Shown here: piece after piece, positions 7,063-17,341 of the stretch
How the letters are laid out: each line of letters starts with the position of its first letter
How positions within the stretch are numbered: the first letter of the stretch is position 1
Assembly (NCBI RefSeq): GCF_014653435.1
Contig: NZ_BNAO01000003.1
Span: 99,338 to 163,337 of the forward strand
Direction of reading: 5' to 3'
Length of the DNA stretch: 64,000 nt
Source of the DNA: Alishewanella longhuensis
GTDB taxonomy: Bacteria > Pseudomonadota > Gammaproteobacteria > Enterobacterales > Alteromonadaceae
The notes under the pieces: model-generated
Databases searched by the model: none
Told to the model about the DNA's origin: nothing
What the model saw: only the letters and a program-made list of their open reading frames with translations
Translations under genes and position numbers: made by a program

Positions 7063-10032
7063 TTAGAAACTGTAAGAAACGTTCATAAACATACGACGTC
7101 CTAACCAATCATACTGACTGTAAAACGCTGAAGTTCCTAAACGTGTAACGCCACCGATAGCACTCACCTTTGGTGGTTCTTTATCAAAGGCGTTGGCAAC
7201 ACCAAAGGTTACATCCAGACCTGTTGTAGTAAACTCCTTGGTAACTGAAAACGCATGGTAGATAACCGCATCAGAATGTAAAACGAGTTTTACTGGGTCG
7301 CCACGGTAAGAACCTGTATCACGATAGGTGCCCTGGCCATAACGCTCATAGTTAGACACTGAACCAACATAACGCGCATTCCAGTTAAATGTCCAATCTT
7401 CGTACGTTAAGCCAACCATCAGATTACCAACGTCTTTTGGACTACCAAATTCACCTGTACGATCAATTGGATCACTGGTAGCAAACAACTGACGTGACGC
7501 CTCTAGCTGTCTTGTATGCTGATAAGTGGCTGAGAAACGACCAATTGGCGTATCTGTGCCATAGTTAACAGTAAAATCTAAACCACGGTTAACCTGAGTT
7601 GCGATATTCAGATAACCACCGCGAACATCCGTAATCCGTAAGTCTGTTGGGTCGCGCTCGAACTGACTACATAAAGGTTCAGTTGCAAAGGTCTCAGAAT
7701 TATAACAGTTACCAACAATCTGACCGGCAGTTAAGCTAGTTACTTCACCGGTGATTTGAATATCAAAGTAATCAACAGAGGCACTAAAACGGTGATCAGT
7801 AAAATCTGGTAACCAGACTAAACCAACCGTTTCCGATACCGAAGTTTCTGCACCTAACTGACCTGCGCCACCACCCGTTGTGACTGTTGCAGTAATAGCA
7901 CCACCGCCAAAGTTAGCTGGGATACCATCTGCGGCACAGTTATTAGCAACTTTCTCACTCGTCGTGCCAGCGGCCAAACCTGGGCCCCAGTTTATACAAG
8001 GATCGATGTTACGTTGTGCCACAAAACTGGTTTGGTTATTCAGATATAACTCGAACAGTGCCGGTGAACGGAAAGACGTACCACGCGAAGCTCTAACACG
8101 GAAACCATTGGCAATGTTCCAGTTTAAACCCGCTTTGTAAGTACTGTCGCTGCCGTAAGATGAAACATCTGTCCAGCGACCAGACACTGTTAAATCAAGT
8201 GACTCAATCAGCGGCATACTGCGAATAAGTGGGATTTGTAACTCAGAGAAAACAGCCTTGCTATTATGCTTACCTGCAGTGATACCGGCCGAGGTTTGAC
8301 CCCAAGCGTTACCATTTAAAGTTTCCGGACCAGGAACATCATTGATTGAATCTTCTTGCATCTGGAAACCAAATGCAGAACCGACATTCCCGGCAGGTAA
8401 CTCAAATAAATCACCAGAAATAAAGCCTTCGATTGAGTTCTGTTTATAAACGGTATTACCTGTCTGCTCACCAAATAAGAATGCTCTAACTTGAGGAGAG
8501 ATATTACCGGCTAAGAACTGAGGATCTAACCAAGGCACATCGATACAAGGAACACCGCGCACAGGGGTGTTGGTCCCAACGCAAGAACCAGATGCGAAGT
8601 TATATGGAGATATAGCATCATCGTAGATTAGCTTAGTTTTATAATCACCACTACTATAACTATTCTGATAAGCTAAATCCCAGTACCAATCGCCAATGTC
8701 ACCTGTCAAACCAACAACAAAGCGACGATAATCAACGGTAATTTTATCACCAGAATGATCAGTAATAGCAGTAGGACTTAACCATTGAGCACCGGTCCAA
8801 CCTGCGCTTAATGGATCACCACCAAAAAAGTCTTCGTTATATTTGTAGCTCCAGAACTGACGATAGCCATTAGACGTCGTAGTACGACGGTTTAATAAAA
8901 CTTCGCCGTAAACGCTAGTATTGTCTGTTAACTCGTAGTCACCTTGGGCATATAAGGTAACTAATTCATTTTTTGGAATCAGTGTTTCTAAATCTTGGAA
9001 AGGGTGATCTGCGTTAGTTACAGAATCAGACAACCGATCGTAAGCAACAGGGAACCAGCCTGGTGGGGTTACCATAAAGTCTGGATCATTAGGATCTACA
9101 GCAAAACCCGGGATAAACTGGCCTAAGTTGCCATCATAATCAAATTGCGCTTTAGAACCTACAGGTACGTTACCACCAGCACCTTGATAATCGTAGAGCC
9201 AAACATGACCCCACAACAAATCGTTACAATGATATTTGCCAGTACGAGGATCGATAGGATCTGCACGTTCGCCCGTAGTTGGATTGAAAATATAACGCTC
9301 AGCACAATTGAAAAAACTACGTTGTCCCTGAGCAAGTTCTTTTTGAACCTTATAGTCACCCACTAACCGGAAAGAACCCCGACCAAAGGTTTGACCATAG
9401 GTACCGTTTAACTGGTAATTTTCACCACCATTTTCGGTAGGTTGAGACGTATTAAAGTTTAAGGTACTTTCATCACCTTTCTTAGTAATGATGTTAATAA
9501 CACCTGCAACTGCGTCAGAACCATAAAGTGAAGAAGCACCGTCTTTCAGAATTTCTATTCGATCAATAGCTGACAAGGGTAAGACGTTCGGATCGAAAGA
9601 GGCAACTTGTCCCCGCGTACCTGCTGGACCTGCGCGACGGCCATTCAACAGAACTAAGGTACGATTGGCACCCAAACCACGCAATGAAATGCTCTCAGAA
9701 CCCACACCACCTTCTGTAACAAAGGCTGTTGAGGCCGCAGCAGTAATTTGGTTAGAACCCGCCGCTACGGTAGAGTTACGTAATAGTTCACCTAAATTAT
9801 TAATACCTTGGCTGGCCGCAACGCTGGCATTAATAATTTCTACTGGTGTGGCTTGATCTAAACCGTCAGTCCGAATACGACTACCAATTACTTGAATTCT
9901 TTCAGCTTTTTCTTCAACTTTTTCTGTTTCGTCAACTTCTTGAGCACTGACATTAAATAGTGAGCCTGCAAGCACACAACTGACAGCAAGTGCCAGCGGG
10001 TTCTTCCTCGATAGTGGAAAAGTGGTTTTCAT
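7063..10032 (-). CDS. Large TonB-dependent outer-membrane receptor
   Basis: The 989-residue precursor starts with a signal peptide (basic start, hydrophobic core, about residue 30 VSA-QEV). A plug domain follows, with RIQVIGSRIR and SLRGLGANRTLVLLNGRRAG, then VEILKDGASSLYGSDAVAGV, typical of the plug. The rest is a long beta-barrel rich in aromatic strands ending in phenylalanine (NVSYSF). Such receptors bind a scarce nutrient and import it with energy from TonB-ExbBD. The VIGSRI subgroup is common in Alteromonadales, Caulobacter and Xanthomonas and often takes up glycans, peptides or aromatic compounds. A likely promoter region lies in the 172 bases upstream, where TATATT is the only decent -10-like hexamer. 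Its place ahead of the sulfotransferase and halogenase suggests it imports their substrate. The ligand is unknown. Confidence 0.93.
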   Translation of the reverse strand: MKTTFPLSRKNPLALAVSCVLAGSLFNVSAQEVDETEKVEEKAERIQVIGSRIRTDGLDQATPVEIINASVAASQGINNLGELLRNSTVAAGSNQITAAASTAFVTEGGVGSESISLRGLGANRTLVLLNGRRAGPAGTRGQVASFDPNVLPLSAIDRIEILKDGASSLYGSDAVAGVINIITKKGDESTLNFNTSQPTENGGENYQLNGTYGQTFGRGSFRLVGDYKVQKELAQGQRSFFNCAERYIFNPTTGERADPIDPRTGKYHCNDLLWGHVWLYDYQGAGGNVPVGSKAQFDYDGNLGQFIPGFAVDPNDPDFMVTPPGWFPVAYDRLSDSVTNADHPFQDLETLIPKNELVTLYAQGDYELTDNTSVYGEVLLNRRTTTSNGYRQFWSYKYNEDFFGGDPLSAGWTGAQWLSPTAITDHSGDKITVDYRRFVVGLTGDIGDWYWDLAYQNSYSSGDYKTKLIYDDAISPYNFASGSCVGTNTPVRGVPCIDVPWLDPQFLAGNISPQVRAFLFGEQTGNTVYKQNSIEGFISGDLFELPAGNVGSAFGFQMQEDSINDVPGPETLNGNAWGQTSAGITAGKHNSKAVFSELQIPLIRSMPLIESLDLTVSGRWTDVSSYGSDSTYKAGLNWNIANGFRVRASRGTSFRSPALFELYLNNQTSFVAQRNIDPCINWGPGLAAGTTSEKVANNCAADGIPANFGGGAITATVTTGGGAGQLGAETSVSETVGLVWLPDFTDHRFSASVDYFDIQITGEVTSLTAGQIVGNCYNSETFATEPLCSQFERDPTDLRITDVRGGYLNIATQVNRGLDFTVNYGTDTPIGRFSATYQHTRQLEASRQLFATSDPIDRTGEFGSPKDVGNLMVGLTYEDWTFNWNARYVGSVSNYERYGQGTYRDTGSYRGDPVKLVLHSDAVIYHAFSVTKEFTTTGLDVTFGVANAFDKEPPKVSAIGGVTRLGTSAFYSQYDWLGRRMFMNVSYSF

Positions 10033-10162
10033 AGAGATTTCCCTGGTAATTATTATTTGATTGGCATTTTTAAAACTGAATATAGCCTTAATTGCCTATT
10101 TTCATGTTAGAGAGATGAGTGTAAAAATCAACCCCTAAACACAAGATTCGTTAATAATAGGC

Positions 10163-10188
10163 AAAAAAAAACCGCCAGAAGGCGGTTT
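10163..10188 (-). terminator. Terminator of the suc operon
   Basis: On the minus strand, AAACCGCC - loop - GGCGGTTT is followed by a run of T immediately after the sucD stop. Confidence 0.9.
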
Positions 10189-10204
10189 CTTAGCTTCAGA
10201 AAAA

Positions 10205-11077
10205 TTACCAACCGGTAATTTCCTTCAGTGCTTTACCGATATCAGCTAAACTTTTCACAGTTTTCACGCCAGCATCTTCTAGCGCAGCGAATTTCTCATC
10301 GGCAGTACCTTTACCACCAGAGATAATAGCGCCGGCATGGCCCATACGCTTACCAGCAGGTGCAGTGACACCAGCGATGTAAGATACTACAGGCTTAGTT
10401 ACGTGTTGCTTGATATAAGCAGCCGCTTCTTCTTCTGCAGAACCACCGATTTCACCGATCATGACGATCGCTTCAGTTTGTGGATCGTCCTGGAATAACT
10501 TCAGGATATCGATAAAGTTAGAACCTGGGATTGGGTCGCCACCGATACCAACACAAGTAGACTGCCCAAAACCGTAGTCAGTAGTCTGCTTAACAGCTTC
10601 ATAAGTCAGGGTGCCTGAACGAGATACGATACCGACTTTACCTGGTTTGTGAATGTGACCTGGCATAATACCAATTTTACATTCGCCTGGTGTGATCACG
10701 CCTGGGCAGTTAGGGCCAATTAAGCGTACGCCTAATTCGTCACATTTAACTTTGGCATCTAACATATCTAAGGTTGGGATACCTTCAGTGATACATACGA
10801 TCAGTTTAATACCACCGTTAGCCGCTTCTAAGATAGAATCTTTACAAAAGGCAGCTGGTACGTAGATTACTGACGCTTCAGCACCAGTCGCTTCTACAGC
10901 TTCTTTTACCGTGTTGAATACTGGCAGACCTAAATGCGTTTGGCCGCCTTTACCTGGCGTGACACCGCCAACCATCTTAGTACCGTAAGCAATAGCTTGC
11001 TCAGAGTGGAAAGTACCCTGGGCACCAGTGAAACCCTGACAAATTACTTTGGTATCTTTGTTAATTAAAACGCTCAT
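10205..11077 (-). CDS. sucD: Succinyl-CoA ligase, alpha subunit
   Basis: This 290-residue subunit binds CoA in the N-terminal Rossmann fold ([16 protein letters not shown]) and carries the phosphohistidine near its C-terminus ([15 protein letters not shown], about residues 244-258). With SucC it converts succinyl-CoA, ADP or GDP and phosphate to succinate, CoA and a nucleoside triphosphate in the TCA cycle. It is the last gene of the sucABCD operon, 10 bases after sucC, and is followed by a strong terminator. Length matches the E. coli protein (289). Confidence 0.97.
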   Translation of the reverse strand: MSVLINKDTKVICQGFTGAQGTFHSEQAIAYGTKMVGGVTPGKGGQTHLGLPVFNTVKEAVEATGAEASVIYVPAAFCKDSILEAANGGIKLIVCITEGIPTLDMLDAKVKCDELGVRLIGPNCPGVITPGECKIGIMPGHIHKPGKVGIVSRSGTLTYEAVKQTTDYGFGQSTCVGIGGDPIPGSNFIDILKLFQDDPQTEAIVMIGEIGGSAEEEAAAYIKQHVTKPVVSYIAGVTAPAGKRMGHAGAIISGGKGTADEKFAALEDAGVKTVKSLADIGKALKEITGW

Positions 11078-11087
11078 TGCTTACCCC

Positions 11088-12254
11088 TTATGCCTTGGCC
11101 GCTGCTGCAACGACTTGCTTGGCTGCGCCAGTCAGATCGGTATCAGCAATAATGTTCAGGCCGCTCTCTTGCAATACTTTTGCGCCCAGTTCAGCGTTGT
11201 TACCTTGTAAACGTACAACGACAGGTACTTTAACGCCAACTTCTTTCACCGCACCAATTACGCCTTCTGCGATCATATCGCAACGTACGATACCGCCGAA
11301 AATATTGATAAATACAGCCTTAACCGCAGTGTCAGACAGGATAATTTTAAACGCTTCAACCACGCGCTCTTTCGTTGCGCCGCCGCCAACGTCCAGGAAG
11401 TTAGCAGGTTGGCCACCGTGTAATTTGACGATGTCCATAGTACCCATAGCTAAACCCGCACCGTTAACCATACAACCGATGTCGCCACCTAAAGCAACAT
11501 AGTTCAGTTCCCATGACGCGGCATGCGCTTCACGCGGATCTTCTTGTGATGGATCTTGCATGGCTTTTAAATCTGGGTGACGGTATAACGCATTACCATC
11601 GATCACTAACTTGGCATCTAAACAGTGCAGATCGCCAGCTGGGGTGATAACCAGTGGGTTAACTTCCAATAAGGCTAAATCTTTTTCCTGGAACAGTTTT
11701 GCCAAGCCCATAAAGATTTTTACGAACTGGTTAACTTGCTTGCCTTCTAAGCCCAGCTTGAATGCTAACTCACGGCCTTGGAATGGCTGAGCGCCAACCA
11801 AGGGATCGATAGCGGCTTTTAAAATTTTCTCTGGTGTTTCGTGGGCTACGGTTTCAATTTCCACACCACCTTCAGTAGAGGCCATAAACACGATACGACG
11901 TGAAGAACGGTCTACTACCGCACCTAAATACAGCTCTTTAGCAATATCAGTGCAAGGCTCAACCAGAATACGACTTACTGGCTGACCTTTTTCGTCTGTT
12001 TGGTAAGTTACCAGGTTTTTACCCAGCCATTTTTCTGCGAAAGCGCGAATGTCTTCTTTGCTCTTAACCAGTTTCACACCGCCCGCTTTACCGCGGCCAC
12101 CAGCGTGAACCTGAGCTTTAACAACAAACATGTCGCCGCCGATCTGATCGGCTGCGGCTACTGCTTCTTCTACAGTGGCTGCAGCGATGCCTTTGGATAC
12201 AGGCAAACCATATTGGGCAAACAGTTGTTTACCCTGATACTCGTGCAAATTCAT
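11088..12254 (-). CDS. sucC: Succinyl-CoA ligase, beta subunit
   Basis: From the ATG at 12254 the product is 388 residues, the family's usual length, with the canonical start [12 protein letters not shown]. An in-frame ATG 36 bases upstream would add an extension not found in the family. An ATP-grasp domain fills the N-terminal half ([17 protein letters not shown], about residues 42-58). The C-terminal domain has [12 protein letters not shown] near residue 320. SucC binds the nucleotide and succinate and pairs with SucD. It lies third in the suc operon, separated from sucB by 189 bases that contain a long hairpin. Confidence 0.97.
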   Translation of the reverse strand: MNLHEYQGKQLFAQYGLPVSKGIAAATVEEAVAAADQIGGDMFVVKAQVHAGGRGKAGGVKLVKSKEDIRAFAEKWLGKNLVTYQTDEKGQPVSRILVEPCTDIAKELYLGAVVDRSSRRIVFMASTEGGVEIETVAHETPEKILKAAIDPLVGAQPFQGRELAFKLGLEGKQVNQFVKIFMGLAKLFQEKDLALLEVNPLVITPAGDLHCLDAKLVIDGNALYRHPDLKAMQDPSQEDPREAHAASWELNYVALGGDIGCMVNGAGLAMGTMDIVKLHGGQPANFLDVGGGATKERVVEAFKIILSDTAVKAVFINIFGGIVRCDMIAEGVIGAVKEVGVKVPVVVRLQGNNAELGAKVLQESGLNIIADTDLTGAAKQVVAAAAKA

Positions 12255-12400
12255 GGCTATTTTCCGTTCATTTGAAATTAAAGGCTGCAACAGTGTACAG
12301 CCACAGTTTTGATTGCTACTGGTATACCCTTTCCAGTTAACGCGACAGCCAAACTGCGCCCTAACTGGCTTGGATATAACTTTACCAACCAGTGATATTT

Positions 12401-12430
12401 AGAAACGTGGCGCTTTAACGCTACGTTTCT
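12401..12430 (-). repeat. 12-base-arm hairpin between sucB and sucC
   Basis: AGAAACGTGGCG (12401-12412) and CGCTACGTTTCT (12419-12430) pair over 12 bases with one wobble and a six-base loop, just after the sucB stop. No T-run follows on the minus strand, so it is not a standard terminator. It could be an mRNA processing or stability element. Confidence 0.55.
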
Positions 12431-12443
12431 AGTTTGCTAACGC

Positions 12444-13631
12444 TTAGATGTCCAGCAGAATACGTGTTGGATCTTCCAGTAACTCTTTAATGGTTACCAG
12501 GAAGCCTACAGACTCTTTACCATCAATGATACGGTGATCATAAGACAGTGCTAAGTACATCATCGGCAGAATTTCCATCTTGCCATCCACAACCATGACG
12601 CGGTCCTGGATTTTGTGCATACCCAAAATTGCTGATTGTGGTGGATTGATAATAGGCGTAGACATCAGTGAACCAAAAACGCCACCGTTAGTGATAGTGA
12701 AGTTACCGCCAGTTAAATCGTCCATTGACAATTTACCGTCACGGCCTTTCAGCGCTAAATCTTTGATGGCTTTTTCAATTTCAGCCAGATTCATCTTATC
12801 GCAATCACGCAGTACTGGTGTTACCAAACCACGTGGCGTAGATACCGCAATGCTCACGTCAAAATAGTTATGATAAACAATATCATCGCCATCAATAGCC
12901 GCATTCACTTCTGGGAAGCGCTTTAAGGCTTCAGTTACCGCTTTCACGTAGAACGACATAAAGCCTAAACGGATACCATGACGCTTCTCAAACACGTCCT
13001 GATACTGCTTGCGCAAGTCCATAATTGGCTTCATGTTAACTTCGTTAAAGGTCGTTAACATGGCCGTTGAATTTTTCGCTTCTAACAAACGGTTCGCGAT
13101 GGTTTTACGCAGACGCGTCATAGGCACACGTTTCTGACTACGATCACCGGCCACTGCCGCTGGGGCAGCAGCAACTGGCGTTGCAGCTTTAGCAGGCGCA
13201 GCTGCTAAGAATTTCTCTACGTCTTCTTTGGTCACACGGCCATTTTTACCGCTACCTTTAATCTTGCTGGCATCTAAACCTTTTTCGGCAATTAACCGGC
13301 GCACTGACGGACTTAAAACGTCATCACTTTCTTCCGTAGCAGCAGGAGCAGCGGCAGCTGGCTCGCCTTTTGGTGCTTCAGCTTTCGCTGTTGGCGTGCC
13401 ACCAGCTTCCATCTTACCGATAACTTCTTCAGCGGTAACAGTGGCGCCCGTGTCATGGATGATCTCGCCCATTACACCGTCAGCTTGTGCTACAACTTCA
13501 AGCACCACTTTATCAGTTTCAATATCTACTAATACCTGATCACGGCTTACGGCTTCACCGGTTTTTACGTGCCAGGTGGCGATGGTTGCATCTGCAACAG
13601 ATTCTGGAAGTACGGGTACTTTAATTTCCAC
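12444..13631 (-). CDS. sucB: 2-oxoglutarate dehydrogenase E2, dihydrolipoyl succinyltransferase
   Basis: The 395-residue protein has one lipoyl domain (residues 1-75, lipoyl-lysine in [10 protein letters not shown]). An Ala/Pro/Glu linker follows, then a peripheral subunit-binding domain ([20 protein letters not shown], about residues 107-126), a second Ala-rich linker and the catalytic acyltransferase domain with [11 protein letters not shown] near the C-terminus. It transfers the succinyl group from the E1-bound intermediate to CoA. It follows sucA by 65 bases that contain a small GC-rich hairpin. No lpd gene is present here, so E3 comes from elsewhere. Confidence 0.97.
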   Translation of the reverse strand: MEIKVPVLPESVADATIATWHVKTGEAVSRDQVLVDIETDKVVLEVVAQADGVMGEIIHDTGATVTAEEVIGKMEAGGTPTAKAEAPKGEPAAAAPAATEESDDVLSPSVRRLIAEKGLDASKIKGSGKNGRVTKEDVEKFLAAAPAKAATPVAAAPAAVAGDRSQKRVPMTRLRKTIANRLLEAKNSTAMLTTFNEVNMKPIMDLRKQYQDVFEKRHGIRLGFMSFYVKAVTEALKRFPEVNAAIDGDDIVYHNYFDVSIAVSTPRGLVTPVLRDCDKMNLAEIEKAIKDLALKGRDGKLSMDDLTGGNFTITNGGVFGSLMSTPIINPPQSAILGMHKIQDRVMVVDGKMEILPMMYLALSYDHRIIDGKESVGFLVTIKELLEDPTRILLDI

Positions 13632-13696
13632 TTTTTCACCTATAACGGTTGGTCTATATCAGTTAACACCGCCTGCAACTGCAGGCAGGCAAATAG

Positions 13697-16507
13697 TTAT
13701 TTAAGAGTTAGCGCATCATTGACTAACGCTTGTTGCTGCTTGTTGTGCACAGACAAATAGCCTACCGCTGGCGACGATGACGCATCACGACCGGCATAAG
13801 TTAACTGGGCACCTTTAGGGATAGCAGCCCAGAAATGGTGTTGGCTGCAATACCAGGCACCCTGGTTCTGTGGTTCTTCCTGACACCAAACAAAGTCAGT
13901 AACATGCTGATAGTTAGCAAGCGCTGCAGCCATCTCAGTGTGTGGGAAGGGATACAACTGCTCTACCCGCACTATCGCTACGTCTTTCTGATCGCGCTTA
14001 CGACGCTCTTCCAGCAGTTCGTAGTAAACTTTACCGCTACAGAACACTACGCGCTTCACGTCAGCTGGATTCAGCTCATCAATCTCGCCAATCACATTAT
14101 GATAAACACCTGATGCCAGCTCTTCCAAGGTAGAAGTCGCTAACGGGTGACGCAATAAAGATTTAGGCGACATCACAATTAATGGCCGGCGCATTGGGCG
14201 CACCATCTGCCGACGCAGCATATTGAATACTTGCGCAGGTGTAGTGGGCACACAAATTTGCATATTGTGATCAGCACATAATTGCAAGAAACGCTCTAAA
14301 CGCGCTGATGAGTGCTCTGGGCCCTGACCTTCATAACCATGAGGTAATAACATCGTCAGACCACATAACCGGCCCCACTTTTGTTCACCCGAGCTTAAGA
14401 ACTGGTCAATAACCACCTGGGCGCCGTTAGCAAAGTCACCAAACTGACCTTCCCAAATGACCATAGCACGCGGTTCAGCTGTGGCGTAACCGTACTCAAA
14501 AGCTAACACCGCTTCTTCTGACAAAGCAGAATCGTATACCTGGAATGGACCTTGATCATCACTGATATGCTCTAGCGGTATGTAGGTGCTGGCATCTGTT
14601 TGATTATGTAATACAGCATGACGATGGAAGAAAGTACCACGACCTGAATCCTGACCGACGATACGGATCCGCGAACCTTCACCTGCGATAGAAGCATAGG
14701 CTAAAATCTCAGCAAAACCCCAGTCGATTTTTTTCTCGCCTTTGAGCATCAACGCCCGGTCTTCATAAACCTTACCAACCTGACGCTGTAAAATATGCGT
14801 TGCAGGTATTTGGGTGGCTTTCTCACCAAGTGCAATTAGCTTGTCTAACGGAAGGCTAGCATCGTAACTGGCATCCCAGTCTTTACCGATATAAGGTGTC
14901 CAGTCGACTGAGCTTGGTGCCATAGGGCGCCATTCATCCACTACACAGTCACCCTGATCCAGCGCATCACGGTAGCCGTCAACTAAGGCCTTAACCTGGT
15001 CAGCCGTTACTACACCCTCAAGAATTAGCTTCTCAGCGTAGATTTCACGCGGTGTTGGATGCTTTTTAATCTTTTGATACATTAATGGCTGTGTCGCATT
15101 TGGCTCATCTGCTTCGTTATGACCATTACGGCGATAACAGAACAAGTCAATAACCACGTCACGCTTAAAGGTATTGCGATAATCAACTGCTAACTGAGCG
15201 ACAAATACCACTGCTTCAGGATCATCACCATTCACATGGAAAATCGGTGCCTGCACCATTTTGGCTATATCAGTACAATATGGCGTAGACCGGGTATCTT
15301 CCGGGTTAGAGGTAGTAAAACCAACCTGGTTATTAATCACCACCCGAACTGTGCCACCTACTTTAAAGGCGCGAGTTTGTGAAATATTAAAGGTTTCCGC
15401 AACGACACCTTGACCAGCAAAAGCTGAATCGCCGTGAATAGTAATAGGAAGTGCTAATGAGCCGTCACTGCAACCTCGACGATCTAAACGCGCCCGCACT
15501 GAGCCTAACACCACAGGGTTAACGATTTCTAAATGTGATGGGTTAAACGCTAACGCCAGGTGAACATTGCCGCCTTTAGTTTCAAAATCAGATGAGAAAC
15601 CCATATGATATTTAACATCACCAGCTCCTACAACTTCATATTTACCGGCAAATTCGTCAAATAGCTTTGAAGGGTTTTTACCCAAGACGTTAATTAAGGT
15701 GTTTAAACGGCCCCGGTGTGCCATACCGATAACAGAGTCTTTAGCTCCCTGTTCACCGGCACGGTGAATCATCGCTTTGAGCATCGGAATCATGGCATCG
15801 CCACCTTCCAGACCAAAACGCTTGGCTCCCGGGAATTTTGAACTTAAGTATTTTTCCAGGCCGTCTGCAGCCACCAAACCTTTAAGGATTTGTAATTTGG
15901 TTTCTTTGTCGTAACGCGGCTGTGATTGCACACTTTCCAAACGCTGTTGGATCCAACGTTTTTCGTCTGTGGAAACGATATGCATATACTCAGCGCCAAT
16001 AGAGCCGCAATAAGTGCGCTCCAGTGCCTTATGCAATTCACCCAGTTTCATGGTTTCCTGGCCACAAGCCAGTGATCCAACATTGAACTCGGTATCGTAA
16101 TCAGCTTCAGAAAGCTCGTGGTATGACAGCTCTAAATCGCGAACCCGTGGTTGTTTCCACAAGTTTAACGGATCGAGGTTAGCGTGCTGATGACCACGGA
16201 AACGATAGGAGTTAATCAGTTGCAATACTTTAACCTGACGGCTATCAGCACCAGAACCGGAATTTACAACAACGACTTCGCGATGCTTATTACGGGCCAA
16301 ATCAGCGAACTGTTGGCGCACATCACTGTGTCGGGTTTCAAGATCGACCCCATCGATTTTTGGTAACTTCGCGAAGAATTCGCGCCACTCGTCACCAACA
16401 CTGGTGGGCTCTGCTAAGTAGGATTCATAGAGTTCATCCACATAGGCCATGTTACCACCGCCAAGATGTGAAGACTCCAACCACGCCTTCATTACACCTT
16501 CGTGCAT
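13697..16507 (-). CDS. sucA: 2-oxoglutarate dehydrogenase E1 component
   Basis: This 936-residue thiamine diphosphate enzyme decarboxylates 2-oxoglutarate and passes the succinyl group to the SucB lipoyl arm. The N-terminal segment LGGGNMAYVDELYESYL is typical of SucA. GMAHRGRLNTLINVLGK (about residue 255) and VIDLFCYRRNGHNEADEP (about residue 450) mark the cofactor-binding core. The C-terminal transketolase-like domain includes HGYEGQGPEHSSARLERFL. AAGGGAAA precedes the ATG. It is the first gene of the suc operon, 100 bases after sdhB, and a terminator lies in that gap. Confidence 0.97.
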   Translation of the reverse strand: MHEGVMKAWLESSHLGGGNMAYVDELYESYLAEPTSVGDEWREFFAKLPKIDGVDLETRHSDVRQQFADLARNKHREVVVVNSGSGADSRQVKVLQLINSYRFRGHQHANLDPLNLWKQPRVRDLELSYHELSEADYDTEFNVGSLACGQETMKLGELHKALERTYCGSIGAEYMHIVSTDEKRWIQQRLESVQSQPRYDKETKLQILKGLVAADGLEKYLSSKFPGAKRFGLEGGDAMIPMLKAMIHRAGEQGAKDSVIGMAHRGRLNTLINVLGKNPSKLFDEFAGKYEVVGAGDVKYHMGFSSDFETKGGNVHLALAFNPSHLEIVNPVVLGSVRARLDRRGCSDGSLALPITIHGDSAFAGQGVVAETFNISQTRAFKVGGTVRVVINNQVGFTTSNPEDTRSTPYCTDIAKMVQAPIFHVNGDDPEAVVFVAQLAVDYRNTFKRDVVIDLFCYRRNGHNEADEPNATQPLMYQKIKKHPTPREIYAEKLILEGVVTADQVKALVDGYRDALDQGDCVVDEWRPMAPSSVDWTPYIGKDWDASYDASLPLDKLIALGEKATQIPATHILQRQVGKVYEDRALMLKGEKKIDWGFAEILAYASIAGEGSRIRIVGQDSGRGTFFHRHAVLHNQTDASTYIPLEHISDDQGPFQVYDSALSEEAVLAFEYGYATAEPRAMVIWEGQFGDFANGAQVVIDQFLSSGEQKWGRLCGLTMLLPHGYEGQGPEHSSARLERFLQLCADHNMQICVPTTPAQVFNMLRRQMVRPMRRPLIVMSPKSLLRHPLATSTLEELASGVYHNVIGEIDELNPADVKRVVFCSGKVYYELLEERRKRDQKDVAIVRVEQLYPFPHTEMAAALANYQHVTDFVWCQEEPQNQGAWYCSQHHFWAAIPKGAQLTYAGRDASSSPAVGYLSVHNKQQQALVNDALTLK

Positions 16508-16545
16508 TTAGTTTCCCTTATTTTTGAGCACCTGGAAAAATTAGC

Positions 16546-16582
16546 AAAAAAACTGCCATACCCCCTGGGTATGGACAGTTTT
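16546..16582 (-). terminator. Terminator after sdhB
   Basis: A strong imperfect stem AAACTG-CCATACCC / GGGTATGG-CAGTTT with a T-run on the minus strand separates the sdh and suc operons. sucA must use read-through or a promoter within about 75 bases. Confidence 0.85.
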
Positions 16583-16607
16583 CAATTAAATACTAAAAAA
16601 GGGCGCA

Positions 16608-17327
16608 TTATAGCGCCCGATTTAACAGCATTGATTTTATCTGACCAATTGCCTTAGTTGGGTTTAAACCTTTCGGGCAAACATTAACGCAATTCATAAT
16701 ACCATGGCAACGAAATACGCTAAAAGCGTCATCTAAGTCGTTTAAACGTTGTTCTGTCGCGGTGTCACGACTGTCAGCCAGGAAGCGATAAGCGTGCAAT
16801 AAACCTGCTGGGCCAATAAACTTGTCCGGATTCCACCAGAACGATGGGCACGAAGTTGAGCAACAAGCACACAAAATACACTCGTAAAGACCATCAAGCT
16901 TAGCACGCTCTTCCGGGCTTTGCAGATACTCGCCTGCAGGCGGCAATTTATTGTCGTTAATTAGGTAAGGCTTAACTTTTTCATATTGCGTGTAGAACTG
17001 GCTCATATCAACCACCAGATCACGGATTACCGGTAACCCTGGTAATGGACGTAATACAATCTTGCCACCTTTTAAACCTGCAGCAGACAACGGCGTAATA
17101 CAAGCCAGGCCATTTTTGCCATTCATGTTTAAACCGTCTGAACCACAAACACCTTCCCGGCAGCTGCGACGGAAAGATAACGTCGGATCTTGCTCTTTAA
17201 GCTTAATCAGTGCGTCTAACACCATCATATCCCGACCTTCCGGGTTATCCAGTGTGTAATCCTGCATGCGCGGCGCTTGGTCGACATCAGGGTTATAACG
17301 ATAGATTGAAAATACTAACTTCTTCAT
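16608..17327 (-). CDS. sdhB: Succinate dehydrogenase iron-sulfur subunit
   Basis: The 239-residue subunit has a plant-type ferredoxin domain (SCREGVCGSDGLNMNG, about residues 55-70) for the 2Fe-2S cluster. The C-terminal domain carries CILCACCSTSCPSFWW and CHGIMNCVNVCPKGLNP for the 4Fe-4S and 3Fe-4S clusters. It passes electrons from the SdhA flavin to the membrane quinone site. It lies 14 bases after sdhA and ends the sdh operon. Confidence 0.98.
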   Translation of the reverse strand: MKKLVFSIYRYNPDVDQAPRMQDYTLDNPEGRDMMVLDALIKLKEQDPTLSFRRSCREGVCGSDGLNMNGKNGLACITPLSAAGLKGGKIVLRPLPGLPVIRDLVVDMSQFYTQYEKVKPYLINDNKLPPAGEYLQSPEERAKLDGLYECILCACCSTSCPSFWWNPDKFIGPAGLLHAYRFLADSRDTATEQRLNDLDDAFSVFRCHGIMNCVNVCPKGLNPTKAIGQIKSMLLNRAL

Positions 17328-17341
17328 CGCTGTCAGCCCTC

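Noticed and set aside
11077..11502. 141-codon plus-strand open frame opposite sucC
   Set aside because: Shadow of sucC, with no ribosome-binding site and low-complexity composition.
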